A program made the position numbers and the translations under genes. Below are positions 20,585 through 29,513 of a DNA stretch of 64,000 bases, in pieces; position 1 is the first letter of the stretch; each line of letters starts with the position of its first letter. Origin of the DNA: an uncultured Alphaproteobacteria bacterium (GTDB lineage Bacteria > Pseudomonadota > Alphaproteobacteria > Rs-D84); contig CALXMS010000001.1 of NCBI GenBank assembly GCA_944389535.1, forward strand, positions 167,202 to 231,201. Reading direction: 5' to 3'. Under the pieces are notes generated by a model. That model was given only the letters and a program-made list of their open reading frames with translations. It did not search any database and had not been told where the DNA came from.

Positions 20585-21655
20585 TGTCAAAACATTTGTA
20601 ATTTGATCTTGCATTTGGAATGTACCTAAAACAACCCAAGCAATTATACCAGAAACCAATAATATACCTATACTGTTCATAGCATTTGAAATAGATTCTA
20701 TTTTTCTAACAGATTCTTCAAAATAATCGTTTGCAACACGAGATAAATTTTCATCAAACGAATTCATATCTGCATAAATGGCCAAATCCCCAATTATTTC
20801 TTTATTAGGAAATTCTCTACCTGTATTTCTTAAAGCATTACCTAAATTATCACCGTTAGCAATATAATGCAGGGTATCTTCCAAAATATTTCTTAAATAT
20901 CTATTGGATGTATCGGCTAACATTCTCATAGAATCTGGAATGGTTATACCGGCTGCAACCATTGAAGAAAGACTCATTAACCAACCCACTGACATTTTTA
21001 CTTTATATACATTCCACGGGGGTAATTTATCAAATACAGTGCGTAAGCGCCCAGTCCAATTTGGAAGAGTTAACCATATTAAACAGACAATGGCAATGAA
21101 TCCGAAAAGAAACGTAAACCAATACTTTACAGAGAACTCAGACAACCAGATCAAAGATGAAGCCATTCCGCGCCAAATCATACCATCACCTGCAATTTCT
21201 GCAAGTGGCGGTACTAAGTAAATCCCAACAAGCATTATTATGCCAAAAGTTAGCAACAACAAAAATAAAGGATACGCTATGGCGCTTATCATAGCACGGT
21301 TTATTCGCTGCGTACCATCAACAACTCGACTTACGTTTTCCAAAGCAACTACTAAATCTGACAAATTTCCAGAAGTAACTAATAATGTTTCTTCTGGCGG
21401 GACCCAACCGCGCGTTGCATCAGAAAAACTCATACCTTTTTCTAAGTTTTTTTGCCATTCTCGCATAACGATAGCAAAAGGTTCGTTGGGTTTTTTTCCA
21501 TTATGAGACTCTATCATTTCAAGACGCCCTAAAGCGTCCATCAAAGTAAAATCGTTTCGTAACAAAGACGCTAGCTTTCTAGCTGTAGCCATACGTTTTT
21601 CAGTATTCAGTCTAAAAACTATTTTTGCATACCACAGGTCCAGCTTGGTTGTCAT
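20582..21655 (-). CDS. pilR: Type IV pilus inner-membrane platform protein (PilR/GspF family)
   Basis: A 357-residue GspF-fold protein. It has two cytoplasmic helical domains (about 15-120 and 215-310) and three membrane segments (about 125-150, 170-190 and a final one near 325-345). The motif SSMVAAGITIPDSM marks the second repeat. It forms the platform on which the assembly ATPase acts. It starts 2 bp after the PilQ-type ATPase gene. It is last in the visible block; no prepilin or prepilin peptidase gene follows. Confidence 0.85.
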   Translation of the reverse strand: MTTKLDLWYAKIVFRLNTEKRMATARKLASLLRNDFTLMDALGRLEMIESHNGKKPNEPFAIVMREWQKNLEKGMSFSDATRGWVPPEETLLVTSGNLSDLVVALENVSRVVDGTQRINRAMISAIAYPLFLLLLTFGIIMLVGIYLVPPLAEIAGDGMIWRGMASSLIWLSEFSVKYWFTFLFGFIAIVCLIWLTLPNWTGRLRTVFDKLPPWNVYKVKMSVGWLMSLSSMVAAGITIPDSMRMLADTSNRYLRNILEDTLHYIANGDNLGNALRNTGREFPNKEIIGDLAIYADMNSFDENLSRVANDYFEESVRKIESISNAMNSIGILLVSGIIAWVVLGTFQMQDQITNVLT

Positions 21656-21657
21656 TT

Positions 21658-23295
21658 TTAATATACTCCCGGTCTATCTAACAATCCAACCCAACGCTCT
21701 AACTCATCAACGCCAATTATTCCTTGTAACATTAAAGACATTGCTGCCTCTTTTAATGTACGACCATCCATTTCTTCCAGCCAATATTTATATGCACCAT
21801 CTGTATTACCAGATAACGCCATACGTAAGAATTCACTATTAGTAATAATTATTTCTCCGGACTTGATACGCCCCAAGGTTCCGGTACCCTTACATTCCTC
21901 ACACCCGGCACCGCGAATATATACCTGTTGAAGGCCAAGTTCCCCAAACGCCTCTAATACCCTATTATATTCTGGTGCTTCTGGATGGTCTATTAAACGT
22001 TCTTTACAATATGGGCAAAGCTTTTTAAATAGTCGCATTGATATTAAACCACGCATCAAAGTTTCTTCTTTTAACTTGAACGCTTCTATCCCCAAATCTA
22101 ACAAACGCGTCAACGCAGCCATTGCGGAATTCGCATGCAACGTAGTCCAAACATTATGTCCCGACAATGCGCCACGAACAGTTAACTGCGCAGCGGCTAA
22201 TGTACGAATTTCCCCTACCATCAATGTATCTGGGTCACTTCGTAATGCGGCCGCCAAGGCTTCCGTATATTTTTCTTCACGCTGTTCTTCTGTTGAAGCG
22301 TTTACAACAGGCATTTGATGCGCACCGAAAATTTTCTGTTCAACTGGATTTTCAACGGTTATAAGATTTATTTCATAATGGTGTTCTTTTAACATTAATG
22401 ACATGTTCCTAACCAGCGTAGTAGACTTACCGGAGCTAGTTGGACCAGCAACAATAACCAAACCTGTTGGAAAAGAACGCAATCTCATTAATAACTTTTG
22501 TTCATATTCACCAAATTCTTGCTCTGTTTTTATGCCTTCTGAAGGATTATCATAAAGTAATCGCATTACAACGTATCTGCTTCCGAAAGCAATCGGATTA
22601 AACTGCATACGAATACTTAAAATACCACGGGGAAGATACAAATCTTTCGTTCCACGCAAAGGCGTTCTTCCGTCTTTTTGAGCCGACTGATACTCATTCT
22701 GTGCATAATTAGCATTAGACATATCAGACGATGCAAAAGCGGCACGAACAAACGATTCACCCCATCCTGAATTATACTCTAAAACGGGTTGCATACTTCC
22801 ATCGATACGGAAATATATTGTTGTTTGATCTGCTACTTCTATATGAATATCAGAAACTTTGTTTGCAGCTGCTTTAGCTATTATATCAACAAAGTCTTTT
22901 TGCATTTGATTGTCATAATCTTGACGCGAACGTGCGACGCCTCCTAAACGACCCTCATAAGCCTTATATATACTAGATACCAAACCTAAATCAGAGTAAA
23001 AAGGTATGCGCATCGGTCTGGCGCGCTTTTTTAAAAGATCAAGAAAAGCTAATACACGTCCGTCATATCTATGTGTTCTGGATATTATTATTTCCCCACC
23101 AGAAAAATAAGCAATTAAACTTTGTGTGTCTTTAGGAAGTTCTTGTTCAGCACCTGTGGCTGTTAATAACCTATTCCCGTTAGAAAACAAATAATCTACA
23201 ATATCTTTATTATCTGCGTTTTCTAATCCACTGGGAACTGACGGTTTATTAGAAACCGGTATATTATTCAAGATATCGTTTTCTGCTTCATTCAT
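21658..23295 (-). CDS. pilQ: Type IV pilus assembly ATPase (PilQ/GspE family)
   Basis: A 545-residue secretion ATPase. It has Walker A GPTSSGKST, an Asp box and Walker B region (TLMVGEIRT), a His box (TTLHANSA), and a metal site made of two CxxC pairs (CPYCK and CEECKG), typical of GspE/PilB. It drives pilin polymerisation from the cytoplasm. Order PilO2-PilP-ATPase-PilR is that of the R64 thin pilus, where this gene is named pilQ (not the secretin PilQ of Pseudomonas). Confidence 0.92.
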   Translation of the reverse strand: MNEAENDILNNIPVSNKPSVPSGLENADNKDIVDYLFSNGNRLLTATGAEQELPKDTQSLIAYFSGGEIIISRTHRYDGRVLAFLDLLKKRARPMRIPFYSDLGLVSSIYKAYEGRLGGVARSRQDYDNQMQKDFVDIIAKAAANKVSDIHIEVADQTTIYFRIDGSMQPVLEYNSGWGESFVRAAFASSDMSNANYAQNEYQSAQKDGRTPLRGTKDLYLPRGILSIRMQFNPIAFGSRYVVMRLLYDNPSEGIKTEQEFGEYEQKLLMRLRSFPTGLVIVAGPTSSGKSTTLVRNMSLMLKEHHYEINLITVENPVEQKIFGAHQMPVVNASTEEQREEKYTEALAAALRSDPDTLMVGEIRTLAAAQLTVRGALSGHNVWTTLHANSAMAALTRLLDLGIEAFKLKEETLMRGLISMRLFKKLCPYCKERLIDHPEAPEYNRVLEAFGELGLQQVYIRGAGCEECKGTGTLGRIKSGEIIITNSEFLRMALSGNTDGAYKYWLEEMDGRTLKEAAMSLMLQGIIGVDELERWVGLLDRPGVY

Positions 23296-23306
23296 GAAAA
23301 GGTGCC

Positions 23307-24017
23307 TTATTTGCTCTTTGTGATATTCAACGTTTGTGTATCTTTACCATTATAAAAAACCACACCATCATCTAAAGATATCGATTGTACAGTATAACCA
23401 TCTAAAACCTTACCAACAGATATTGTTTTAGTTTGTCCTGTACTTAAGTTTTCTATTTTAGCTTGTAATTGAGAACCTATACCTATCACATTTACTAAAC
23501 GATACTGTTCGTCAAAATTAATTGTGTCTTCGTTATTTTTATTTGATGATGCAGAAGAGCTTGTTTGCATATTAGATGATGCACGTAAAGCTAATTCTTC
23601 TGTTTGCGCTTCTAATTCTTCCTTTTCTTTTTCCAATCTTGCCGCTTCTGCCTCAAGTTGAGCCTGAGCATTTGCTAATTCTTGCTGTTGTTGCTCTGCC
23701 CGCCCAGACAATTCTTCTATTTCCATATGTAGTTTTATTTTTTCTGCGGCAAGTTTATCCAACTCCAAATCTAATTGGGCGCGTTCTTTTTCTAATTCCA
23801 TCAAAACTTTTTCTTGTTCTAAGTCTATGATTTGCTGGAATAAAGAACCTGTAACTTCATACGAAGCAATTGCATCAGCAGCAACAGCGTCGCTTTCAAT
23901 CGCAATATCTTCTTCACTAACTGTTATAACCTGACCGTCTTCCGCATGCGAGTAAACAGGTACAAACATCAGCATAAAAAAAGAAAAAATTGATAATAAT
24001 ATATTTTTACTTTGCAT
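23307..24017 (-). CDS. pilP: Type IV pilus biogenesis protein PilP
   Basis: A 236-residue protein with an N-terminal signal peptide (about 1-26) and a long Glu/Gln/Lys coiled coil (about 60-140). A small beta-rich C-terminal domain (RLVNVIGIGSQLQAKI ... VQSISLDDGVVFYNG) resembles the HR domain of PilP/GspC, which contacts the secretin. Its start overlaps the end of the PilO2 gene by 11 bp. It probably connects the inner-membrane platform to the secretin encoded at 1-1101. Confidence 0.75.
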   Translation of the reverse strand: MQSKNILLSIFSFFMLMFVPVYSHAEDGQVITVSEEDIAIESDAVAADAIASYEVTGSLFQQIIDLEQEKVLMELEKERAQLDLELDKLAAEKIKLHMEIEELSGRAEQQQQELANAQAQLEAEAARLEKEKEELEAQTEELALRASSNMQTSSSASSNKNNEDTINFDEQYRLVNVIGIGSQLQAKIENLSTGQTKTISVGKVLDGYTVQSISLDDGVVFYNGKDTQTLNITKSK

Positions 24018-25269
24018 AGATTCTCACCTCATAGTTCCAGATACGCGTTGATGCATCCCACGCACAAAGCGTCATATACACCCCACCAAATTCTTCAAAT
24101 ATTTTCATAAACTGTATAGGATCTAACTTTGACTGCACAGCAATTTCTACGACGTCTAAATTAACAACATCGACTCCATTAGTAAACGTGTCGATAACCA
24201 TCTGTATTTCAGCGTTCATATTAGAATACTGAAAAGCCGTAACAACATCTCTTGTAAGTGTTTCAACATCTCGTTCATCCAAAGACGCTTTCGTTGGTAC
24301 GTTTGGTAACTTTGCTCTTACATATAAAGAATCATCTGATTCTTTCTGCACGAAAACTCCTGGCATAATTTGACTTGCGATTAAATAAAAGTCTCCTAAT
24401 GTACCAAAACCTCTGTTAAATATTACGTTTGCATAATCCTCTCTGCACTCAACAGATACCTGATTCCAACCTATTATCGGTTGCATAAGAAATGCAATTG
24501 CTTGATAACATACTTCCGCGCGTTTTTGTGGATCCGGCAAATAATCATACGGTAAAACTATCGGCTCTGGTTTTTGCGAACGTTGTATGTTAAATTGAGC
24601 GTCTAGTTCTTTATTTTTTTCTTCTATCTGCTTTTGGTATTCTGCCGCAATTTCTGGTGATACCTCCGATATCTCAGGCTGAGGATTTACCATTTGTTCT
24701 AAAGGGACGCGAAAGAACCACCCTATTCCAAATAAAAATAACAGCATCAATACGAGAGACAAAACACCTGAAAACAACCGACTAATTGGTCGTAAAATGA
24801 TTTTAGGTCCCTGTAAAAGTAAATCTGATAAATTGCGCTCTACTGCGCGAGGCATTCCCCACGCACCAGGAGCAAATAAAGCCCCCCAATCTGGTACTTC
24901 TGATAATCTAAAATACTCTGTACGAGCTTCTTCTTCTTTCTCAAATAACTTGTCTTCTAATATGACGCCATTACGAACAGCCACAAGATAAAAAAACTTA
25001 TCAACTGAAAAAACCGCCAAAAAAGAAGTATATTCACTAAATGCTTCTGTAACTGCTGCAGCTACACTATTCATACCTACACGATGGCCGTATTTTTTCG
25101 CTCCTAAACCGACCATTCCTCGGTATTCTGTATATAAATTTAACTTTTTATCTACGCTTCTAGCCAACATACGAGCATATGAACGTGCAACATACCCAGC
25201 ACCCGTCGGTTGCCAAAATAAACCAACAGCGTATTTCTTTCTATCAATTGTTATAACTTGACTTGGCAA
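24007..25269 (-). CDS. pilO: Type IVb pilus assembly protein PilO2
   Basis: A 420-residue protein. The N-terminal cytoplasmic part of about 170 residues resembles an R64-type PilO (an actin-fold/PilM-like part), starting ITIDRKKYAVGLFWQP. It has one membrane segment (about 170-195) and a periplasmic coiled coil plus a beta-alpha domain. It starts with TTG preceded by AGAGAG. It is first in the pilO-P-Q-R block. The R64 genes make a thin pilus used for adhesion or mating in liquid. Confidence 0.75.
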   Translation of the reverse strand: MPSQVITIDRKKYAVGLFWQPTGAGYVARSYARMLARSVDKKLNLYTEYRGMVGLGAKKYGHRVGMNSVAAAVTEAFSEYTSFLAVFSVDKFFYLVAVRNGVILEDKLFEKEEEARTEYFRLSEVPDWGALFAPGAWGMPRAVERNLSDLLLQGPKIILRPISRLFSGVLSLVLMLLFLFGIGWFFRVPLEQMVNPQPEISEVSPEIAAEYQKQIEEKNKELDAQFNIQRSQKPEPIVLPYDYLPDPQKRAEVCYQAIAFLMQPIIGWNQVSVECREDYANVIFNRGFGTLGDFYLIASQIMPGVFVQKESDDSLYVRAKLPNVPTKASLDERDVETLTRDVVTAFQYSNMNAEIQMVIDTFTNGVDVVNLDVVEIAVQSKLDPIQFMKIFEEFGGVYMTLCAWDASTRIWNYEVRIYAK

Positions 25270-25340
25270 TTTCTCTCTCTATTATTTCAAGTAATTATAA
25301 CATAAAAAAACTACCTTTGGCAAACATAGATTAAAAAAAT

Positions 25341-25377
25341 ACCCCGCTTAATTAATAAAAGCAGGGTATTTTATTTT
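25341..25377 (-). terminator. Terminator after the lipoprotein gene at 25386
   Basis: On the minus strand, TACCCTGCTTT and AAGCGGGGTA pair around an A/T loop and are followed by seven T. It separates the lipoprotein gene from pilO. Confidence 0.7.
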
Positions 25378-25385
25378 TTAATTCC

Positions 25386-25826
25386 TTAACAACCATTTTG
25401 ACTGCCATACATGTCATTAACACATGTATCATACTGCTCTATAATGACTGGGTTTGTATCCTGTTGTGTTCCACCGTCTTTTGCAGTACGAACATTATTT
25501 GGATACGGACAATCATAAACATTGGCAACTAATATAAACGAACGTTCTGGACCAAACATTACCCATTCATTTGGACGTGTACGCTGACTGGTTATCCAAT
25601 AAGCATTTCCACCACGAGCCTGATCAGCAATTCTATTTTCTAAATAAACACGCGCATCATCTGCATCGTATACAGAAACTTCTGATTCTATTTTATATAA
25701 AAAAGTACAACCTATTGGTTCTGCATCTAGTTGTTTTATATATTGGCTGCCGTTTTCAGGTTTTATCATGCCACCACACCCCGTCAAAAATAACAACAGC
25801 GACAAAAAAGCAATTTTTTTGTTCAT
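25386..25826 (-). CDS. DUF4156-like lipoprotein
   Basis: This 146-residue protein has a lipobox (L-T-G-C at about 14-17) and a small domain with E-N-R-I-A-D-Q-A-R-G-G-N-A-Y, reminiscent of DUF4156/RcsF-type lipoproteins. Six or more cysteines remain in the mature part, including a C-terminal cluster, so disulfides are likely. AAGAAGG precedes the ATG. It stands alone between the pilus and lipid A blocks. Confidence 0.6.
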   Translation of the reverse strand: MNKKIAFLSLLLFLTGCGGMIKPENGSQYIKQLDAEPIGCTFLYKIESEVSVYDADDARVYLENRIADQARGGNAYWITSQRTRPNEWVMFGPERSFILVANVYDCPYPNNVRTAKDGGTQQDTNPVIIEQYDTCVNDMYGSQNGC

Positions 25827-25904
25827 TTTAACCTTCTTTTTATAGTTATTATCATTTAACCTTCTGTTAAATCTGTTTTTATTTCCATTTTTTTACCTTT
25901 GTCT

Positions 25905-26837
25905 TTACATTATATCATAATTTGCTTTATCACTGAATAATTTTTTAAGTACAAGATTATTCAAAGCATGACTTCCTTTGAATGATTCAAGTTTACCTAT
26001 TATAAAACCTCCGCTTGTATACATATCACCAATGGCATCTATTATCTTATGACGAACAAACTCATCTGGCCAAATCGTTTGATTTAAAGTTCCGTCACCT
26101 TTATCGTTTAACGCAATCACATTTGTTTCGTCTGCGCCTCTTGCCATTCCATGTTTTTTTAAATACTCCCATTCAGAATATTTTCCAAATGTACGTGCGC
26201 TTGCTATATTTTTCACGAAATCCTCAACTGATTTTTTATTATCTTTAAAAACATAAGAATATGTTTGACTGCCTATGATTTTTTCAGGATATATCAACGT
26301 AGCAACTATTTCTAATCCATTATTGCTAGTCGGTTCAAGCTTTACATATCCGTTACTTTTCCGCCCAGATAAAGTATTTATAATCCACCATTTTATGCGT
26401 GTAAAAACACCTAATTCTTTACGTAATTCCGCTGCATACGCAACAACAGGGCGTTTAACTATTATTTTTTTTCTTTTACTGCTTGTAACACCTGCTTTTA
26501 TAAAAAATTCATAAAATTTTGCTGCGCTTCCATCCAAAATCGGCGTTTCTGAACCGTCAATTTCAATTATCGCGCTATCTATACCAGCCATAAACAAAGC
26601 TGCCATCAAATGCTCAATAGTTTGTACATGTGCCGATTTTATGTCGCCAATTGTTGTATTGCGCATTTTGGTGTCACCGACGTTATCGTATAAAGCTGGT
26701 ATTAAATCGCTATCAGCAACGTCAATTCTGCGAAAAAAGATTCCTGTTTTTTTTGACGGTTTTATAATCATATTAACAGGTAAACCAGAATGAATACCTT
26801 TACCGTTTATTCTGACTTGTTTTTTTAACGTTGACAT
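25905..26837 (-). CDS. lpxC: UDP-3-O-acyl-N-acetylglucosamine deacetylase
   Basis: A 310-residue zinc deacetylase, the committed step of lipid A synthesis. The conserved sites are all seen: TIEHLMAAL with the first zinc His, HKIIDAIGD with zinc His and Asp, and the general acid His in FKGSHALNN. Length matches the family. Its start overlaps the end of lpxK by 13 bp, so the two are translated from one message. Confidence 0.95.
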   Translation of the reverse strand: MSTLKKQVRINGKGIHSGLPVNMIIKPSKKTGIFFRRIDVADSDLIPALYDNVGDTKMRNTTIGDIKSAHVQTIEHLMAALFMAGIDSAIIEIDGSETPILDGSAAKFYEFFIKAGVTSSKRKKIIVKRPVVAYAAELRKELGVFTRIKWWIINTLSGRKSNGYVKLEPTSNNGLEIVATLIYPEKIIGSQTYSYVFKDNKKSVEDFVKNIASARTFGKYSEWEYLKKHGMARGADETNVIALNDKGDGTLNQTIWPDEFVRHKIIDAIGDMYTSGGFIIGKLESFKGSHALNNLVLKKLFSDKANYDIM

Positions 26838-27739
26838 TTAAGTTTTTCTCCTAACCATATCCAAAAATTATCATCAATTATCATATCAAGACGTGCATAT
26901 TTTATTTCGTTACGAAGTTCAACTGGTAATCTTACCCAATCTTTTTCTGTTGTAATAAGTTTAGCATTTTTTTTACGAGCAATCTCTATTAATGAATTTA
27001 TGTCTTTATCCGTATATTGATAATGATCCGAAAAAGATTTTTTTCCGGCAAGATTTTTTAAAGCACTAAAAAATTTTTTAGGATACCCAATACCAGCAAA
27101 AGCATATAGCTTTTCATCTTCATCATACGGAGAAACGGTTTTTCCATACGCATAAAACACAGGTATATTTTCAGGCAATTTGAAACGTTTGTTTATTTTT
27201 TTATTTCTAATCACTATTATCGCATCCGCCTTTTTAACTGCAAAACGTGGTTCACGTAAAGGTCCGGCTGGTAATAAAAAACCATTACCAAACCCTAATC
27301 CTTGATCAAAAACCAAAATGGATATATCTTTCTTTATTTTTGGGTTTTGAAAACCATCATCCATAACAATAGGGGTGTCGTCTTTGTTTTGCTTATTTAA
27401 CAAAATAATATTACTTTTTCTATCACCAACATGAACTTGCAAACCGTTACGAGACAACATCATAGCCTCATCTCCGGAATTTCCGGTTTTAGCACTTTTT
27501 TTATACCCACGCATAACAACTGGTGCGTCTAAAAATTCGGCAACGGCACGCACAATTGGTGTTTTACCGACGCCACCGGCCAAAATATTACCTATACATA
27601 TTATTTTTCGCTGCGACTTATACGCGCCAATTTTTCGAAACAAATAAACCAATCTTGATAAACCATAGTATAACCAAGATATAGGCACTAATAAAATTGC
27701 CAAAGGAGTTTTATGTAAAAACCACCACGGTGTTTTCAT
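26825..27739 (-). CDS. lpxK: Tetraacyldisaccharide 4'-kinase
   Basis: A 304-residue protein with an N-terminal membrane-associated helix (about 8-28) and a Walker A loop GGVGKTP near residue 56. A substrate region (MDDGFQN, LLPAGPLREP) is typical of LpxK, which phosphorylates the 4' position of the lipid A precursor. It is slightly short for the family. It follows the DUF374 acyltransferase gene by 7 bp and overlaps lpxC. Confidence 0.95.
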   Translation of the reverse strand: MKTPWWFLHKTPLAILLVPISWLYYGLSRLVYLFRKIGAYKSQRKIICIGNILAGGVGKTPIVRAVAEFLDAPVVMRGYKKSAKTGNSGDEAMMLSRNGLQVHVGDRKSNIILLNKQNKDDTPIVMDDGFQNPKIKKDISILVFDQGLGFGNGFLLPAGPLREPRFAVKKADAIIVIRNKKINKRFKLPENIPVFYAYGKTVSPYDEDEKLYAFAGIGYPKKFFSALKNLAGKKSFSDHYQYTDKDINSLIEIARKKNAKLITTEKDWVRLPVELRNEIKYARLDMIIDDNFWIWLGEKLKCQR

Positions 27740-27746
27740 TATAACC

Positions 27747-28526
27747 CTATTTATGTTTTTTAGCTGCGCGTTCTTCCCGACGTTTTTTCTTAAATTCTGA
27801 TGAAGTTAAATCTTGTTCTACTTGAAAAAGATTAAATTCACCGTCCATTTCACGCACTTGTTGAACCATAATATTTTCTATATTCTTACGCACTTTTTCA
27901 AAGTCTTCTGAACTAATCTTTGAGTCAATAAAGATAGGTTCAGCCAGTTTACAAGTTATTTTAGAAAAAGGTAATGCGACAAGATACCTATCCCAACGAT
28001 CTTGGAACCAAGAATGAGAACAAGAATAACAAACAGGTATTATAGGTGCACCTGTCATTTTTGCAAAATATAAAGCCCCCTCTTGAACGCGTAAAGAAGG
28101 TCCCCCAGGTCCATCAGGAGACAGACACATAGAATGATCACCGCGACGTAATACCCGTACCCCTTCACGAAGAACAGAAATACCGCCTTCTGATGTACTT
28201 CCATAAATAGATTTTAAACCGAATAAACGTTGTAATTTAGCCATCATACGACCATCTTTATGACGGCTTGCGACCGCATACGCACGCATTCCACCAATGC
28301 AAACGATTGGTGACAACATCATACTACGACCATGCCAAAATATAAATATAGCCGGTTTTCTGCGATATTTTTTAAAAATTTCCCAATTAGTAATTTTTTT
28401 GCGGCAAGTAAAATATACAAACCATATGCATACAGCCATAAAAACTGCCACAACCCACTGAAAGAACGATAATCTTAAAATAGGTTCCCAAAAAGCTTTC
28501 CATAACTTTCTAAATTTCTGATACAT
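27747..28526 (-). CDS. DUF374 lysophospholipid acyltransferase family protein
   Basis: A 259-residue protein with an N-terminal membrane segment (about 20-42). The DUF374 motifs are F-W-H-G-R (the family's H-x4-D-like site), GSTSEGGISVLREGVRVLRRG and SPDGPGGPSLRVQEGALYFA. Family members sit beside lpxK in many alphaproteobacteria and are thought to acylate lipid A or related lipids. It leads the lpxK-lpxC run. The C-terminus is a very basic tail. Confidence 0.85.
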   Translation of the reverse strand: MYQKFRKLWKAFWEPILRLSFFQWVVAVFMAVCIWFVYFTCRKKITNWEIFKKYRRKPAIFIFWHGRSMMLSPIVCIGGMRAYAVASRHKDGRMMAKLQRLFGLKSIYGSTSEGGISVLREGVRVLRRGDHSMCLSPDGPGGPSLRVQEGALYFAKMTGAPIIPVCYSCSHSWFQDRWDRYLVALPFSKITCKLAEPIFIDSKISSEDFEKVRKNIENIMVQQVREMDGEFNLFQVEQDLTSSEFKKKRREERAAKKHK

Positions 28527-28632
28527 AAGCTACTCTTTAATACATAAATGTGTATAGGATTTTAGCAGTAAAAAAATCATATTTCAAGACAGTTAGGAAA
28601 AAGGTCATAAAAAGCAAAAAATATAAAAATAT

Positions 28633-28660
28633 TTGACAAATTGACAAAAACATATATAAT
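28633..28660 (+). promoter_or_regulatory. Promoter of the initiator tRNA gene
   Basis: A perfect TTGACA (28633-28638), a 16-bp spacer and a perfect TATAAT (28655-28660) lie 13 bp before the tRNA. A second TTGACA at 28641 is badly spaced. It is one of the strongest promoters in the window by match. Confidence 0.8.
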
Positions 28661-28673
28661 GTGACCTGTTCAT

Positions 28674-28750
<77 letters not shown>

Positions 28751-28756
28751 AGATTC

Positions 28757-28783
28757 AAACCGCAGAAATCTGCGGTTTTTTAT
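28757..28783 (+). terminator. Terminator of tRNA-fMet
   Basis: AACCGCAG-AAAT-CTGCGGTT is an 8-bp perfect stem followed by a T-run, just after the tRNA. Confidence 0.85.
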
Positions 28784-29222
28784 TTTTAATCAAATACCAT
28801 ACAAGATATAGCAAAAACATCATTGCCGAATCTTTGCCGTTTTTTTCTTATTGATATATGAATATTTTGCATATAGAATATACGACGTGAGATAACTTCA
28901 AGCATTTCTGACCTATGTGCTACAGTAAGATACTTACATATAGTACCAAAGTCAGAGAAGCCATTATGGAACGTAGCTAGAAATAATAGCAAAGAATCCA
29001 TAATTGTTGGTCAGGTAGAAAAGACTACAACACCATTTGAAGATATCACCAATCTATCATTGAGTATAGCTATAAAAGCCGTATCTCAGCCAAACAATGG
29101 TTCTCAGCAGACGGTGGTAGCCTTTATTATGAAGCTCAGGATTGGACTCACGCGAGTTGCTTTCGCTTTTCGCTTGACTAAAAACAAAAAGTGTTAAACT
29201 TACGTTGGAGGAAAAGCACCAA
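28784..29222. other. Region between tRNA terminator and the small RT-linked gene; holds a gene fragment
   Basis: No convincing intact gene. 28892-29049 is a perfect copy of the middle of the gene at 29223. In the same frame it runs on to a TAA at 29195 with a different 49-residue ending, but it has an in-frame stop (TAG, about 28875) upstream and no start codon. It is best read as a gene fragment or a noncoding donor copy. Confidence 0.55.
28892..29049 (+). repeat. 158-bp direct repeat, copy 1
   Basis: Identical at every base to 29316-29473. The flanks differ on both sides. It corresponds to about 52 codons of the small RT-linked gene. Confidence 0.95.
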
Positions 29223-29513
29223 ATGAAAACCGAAACACCCACAATAACAGAACGTTTCTTAGATATAAGAATATCCGTTCGACTGAAAGTACTCGACATG
29301 AATATTTTCAGAGATATAACTTCAAGCATTTCTGACCTATGTGCTACAGTAAGATACTTACATATAGTACCAAAGTCAGAGAAGCCATTATGGAACGTAG
29401 CTAGAAATAATAGCAAAGAATCCATAATTGTTGGTCAGGTAGAAAAGACTACAACACCATTTGAAGATATCACGTTCATTGATAGATTGAGAGAACTGCT
29501 GAGAATATCATGA
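29223..29513 (+). CDS. Small protein translationally coupled to the reverse transcriptase
   Basis: A 96-residue protein, not recognised. It is mostly helical with a basic N-terminal part (ERFLDIRISVRLK) and a charged C-terminus (IDRLRELLRIS). The ATG at 29223 is chosen because GGAGG lies 11 bases upstream; a TTG at 29205 is in frame but overlaps that site. The stop overlaps the RT start as ATGA, so the two proteins are probably made together in fixed ratio. Codons for about half of it are duplicated upstream (158-bp repeat). It may be an RT accessory factor, as seen in other bacterial RT systems. Confidence 0.6.
   Translation: MKTETPTITERFLDIRISVRLKVLDMNIFRDITSSISDLCATVRYLHIVPKSEKPLWNVARNNSKESIIVGQVEKTTTPFEDITFIDRLRELLRIS
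29316..29473 (+). repeat. 158-bp direct repeat, copy 2 (inside the small gene)
   Basis: Identical to 28892-29049, with no substitutions of any kind. It lies within the coding region of the 96-residue protein. Confidence 0.95.

Noticed and set aside
28786-29425. Two minus-strand frames sharing a start over the 158-bp repeat
   Set aside because: They are antisense readings of the repeat; the plus-strand frame has the ribosome site and the ATGA link to the RT.
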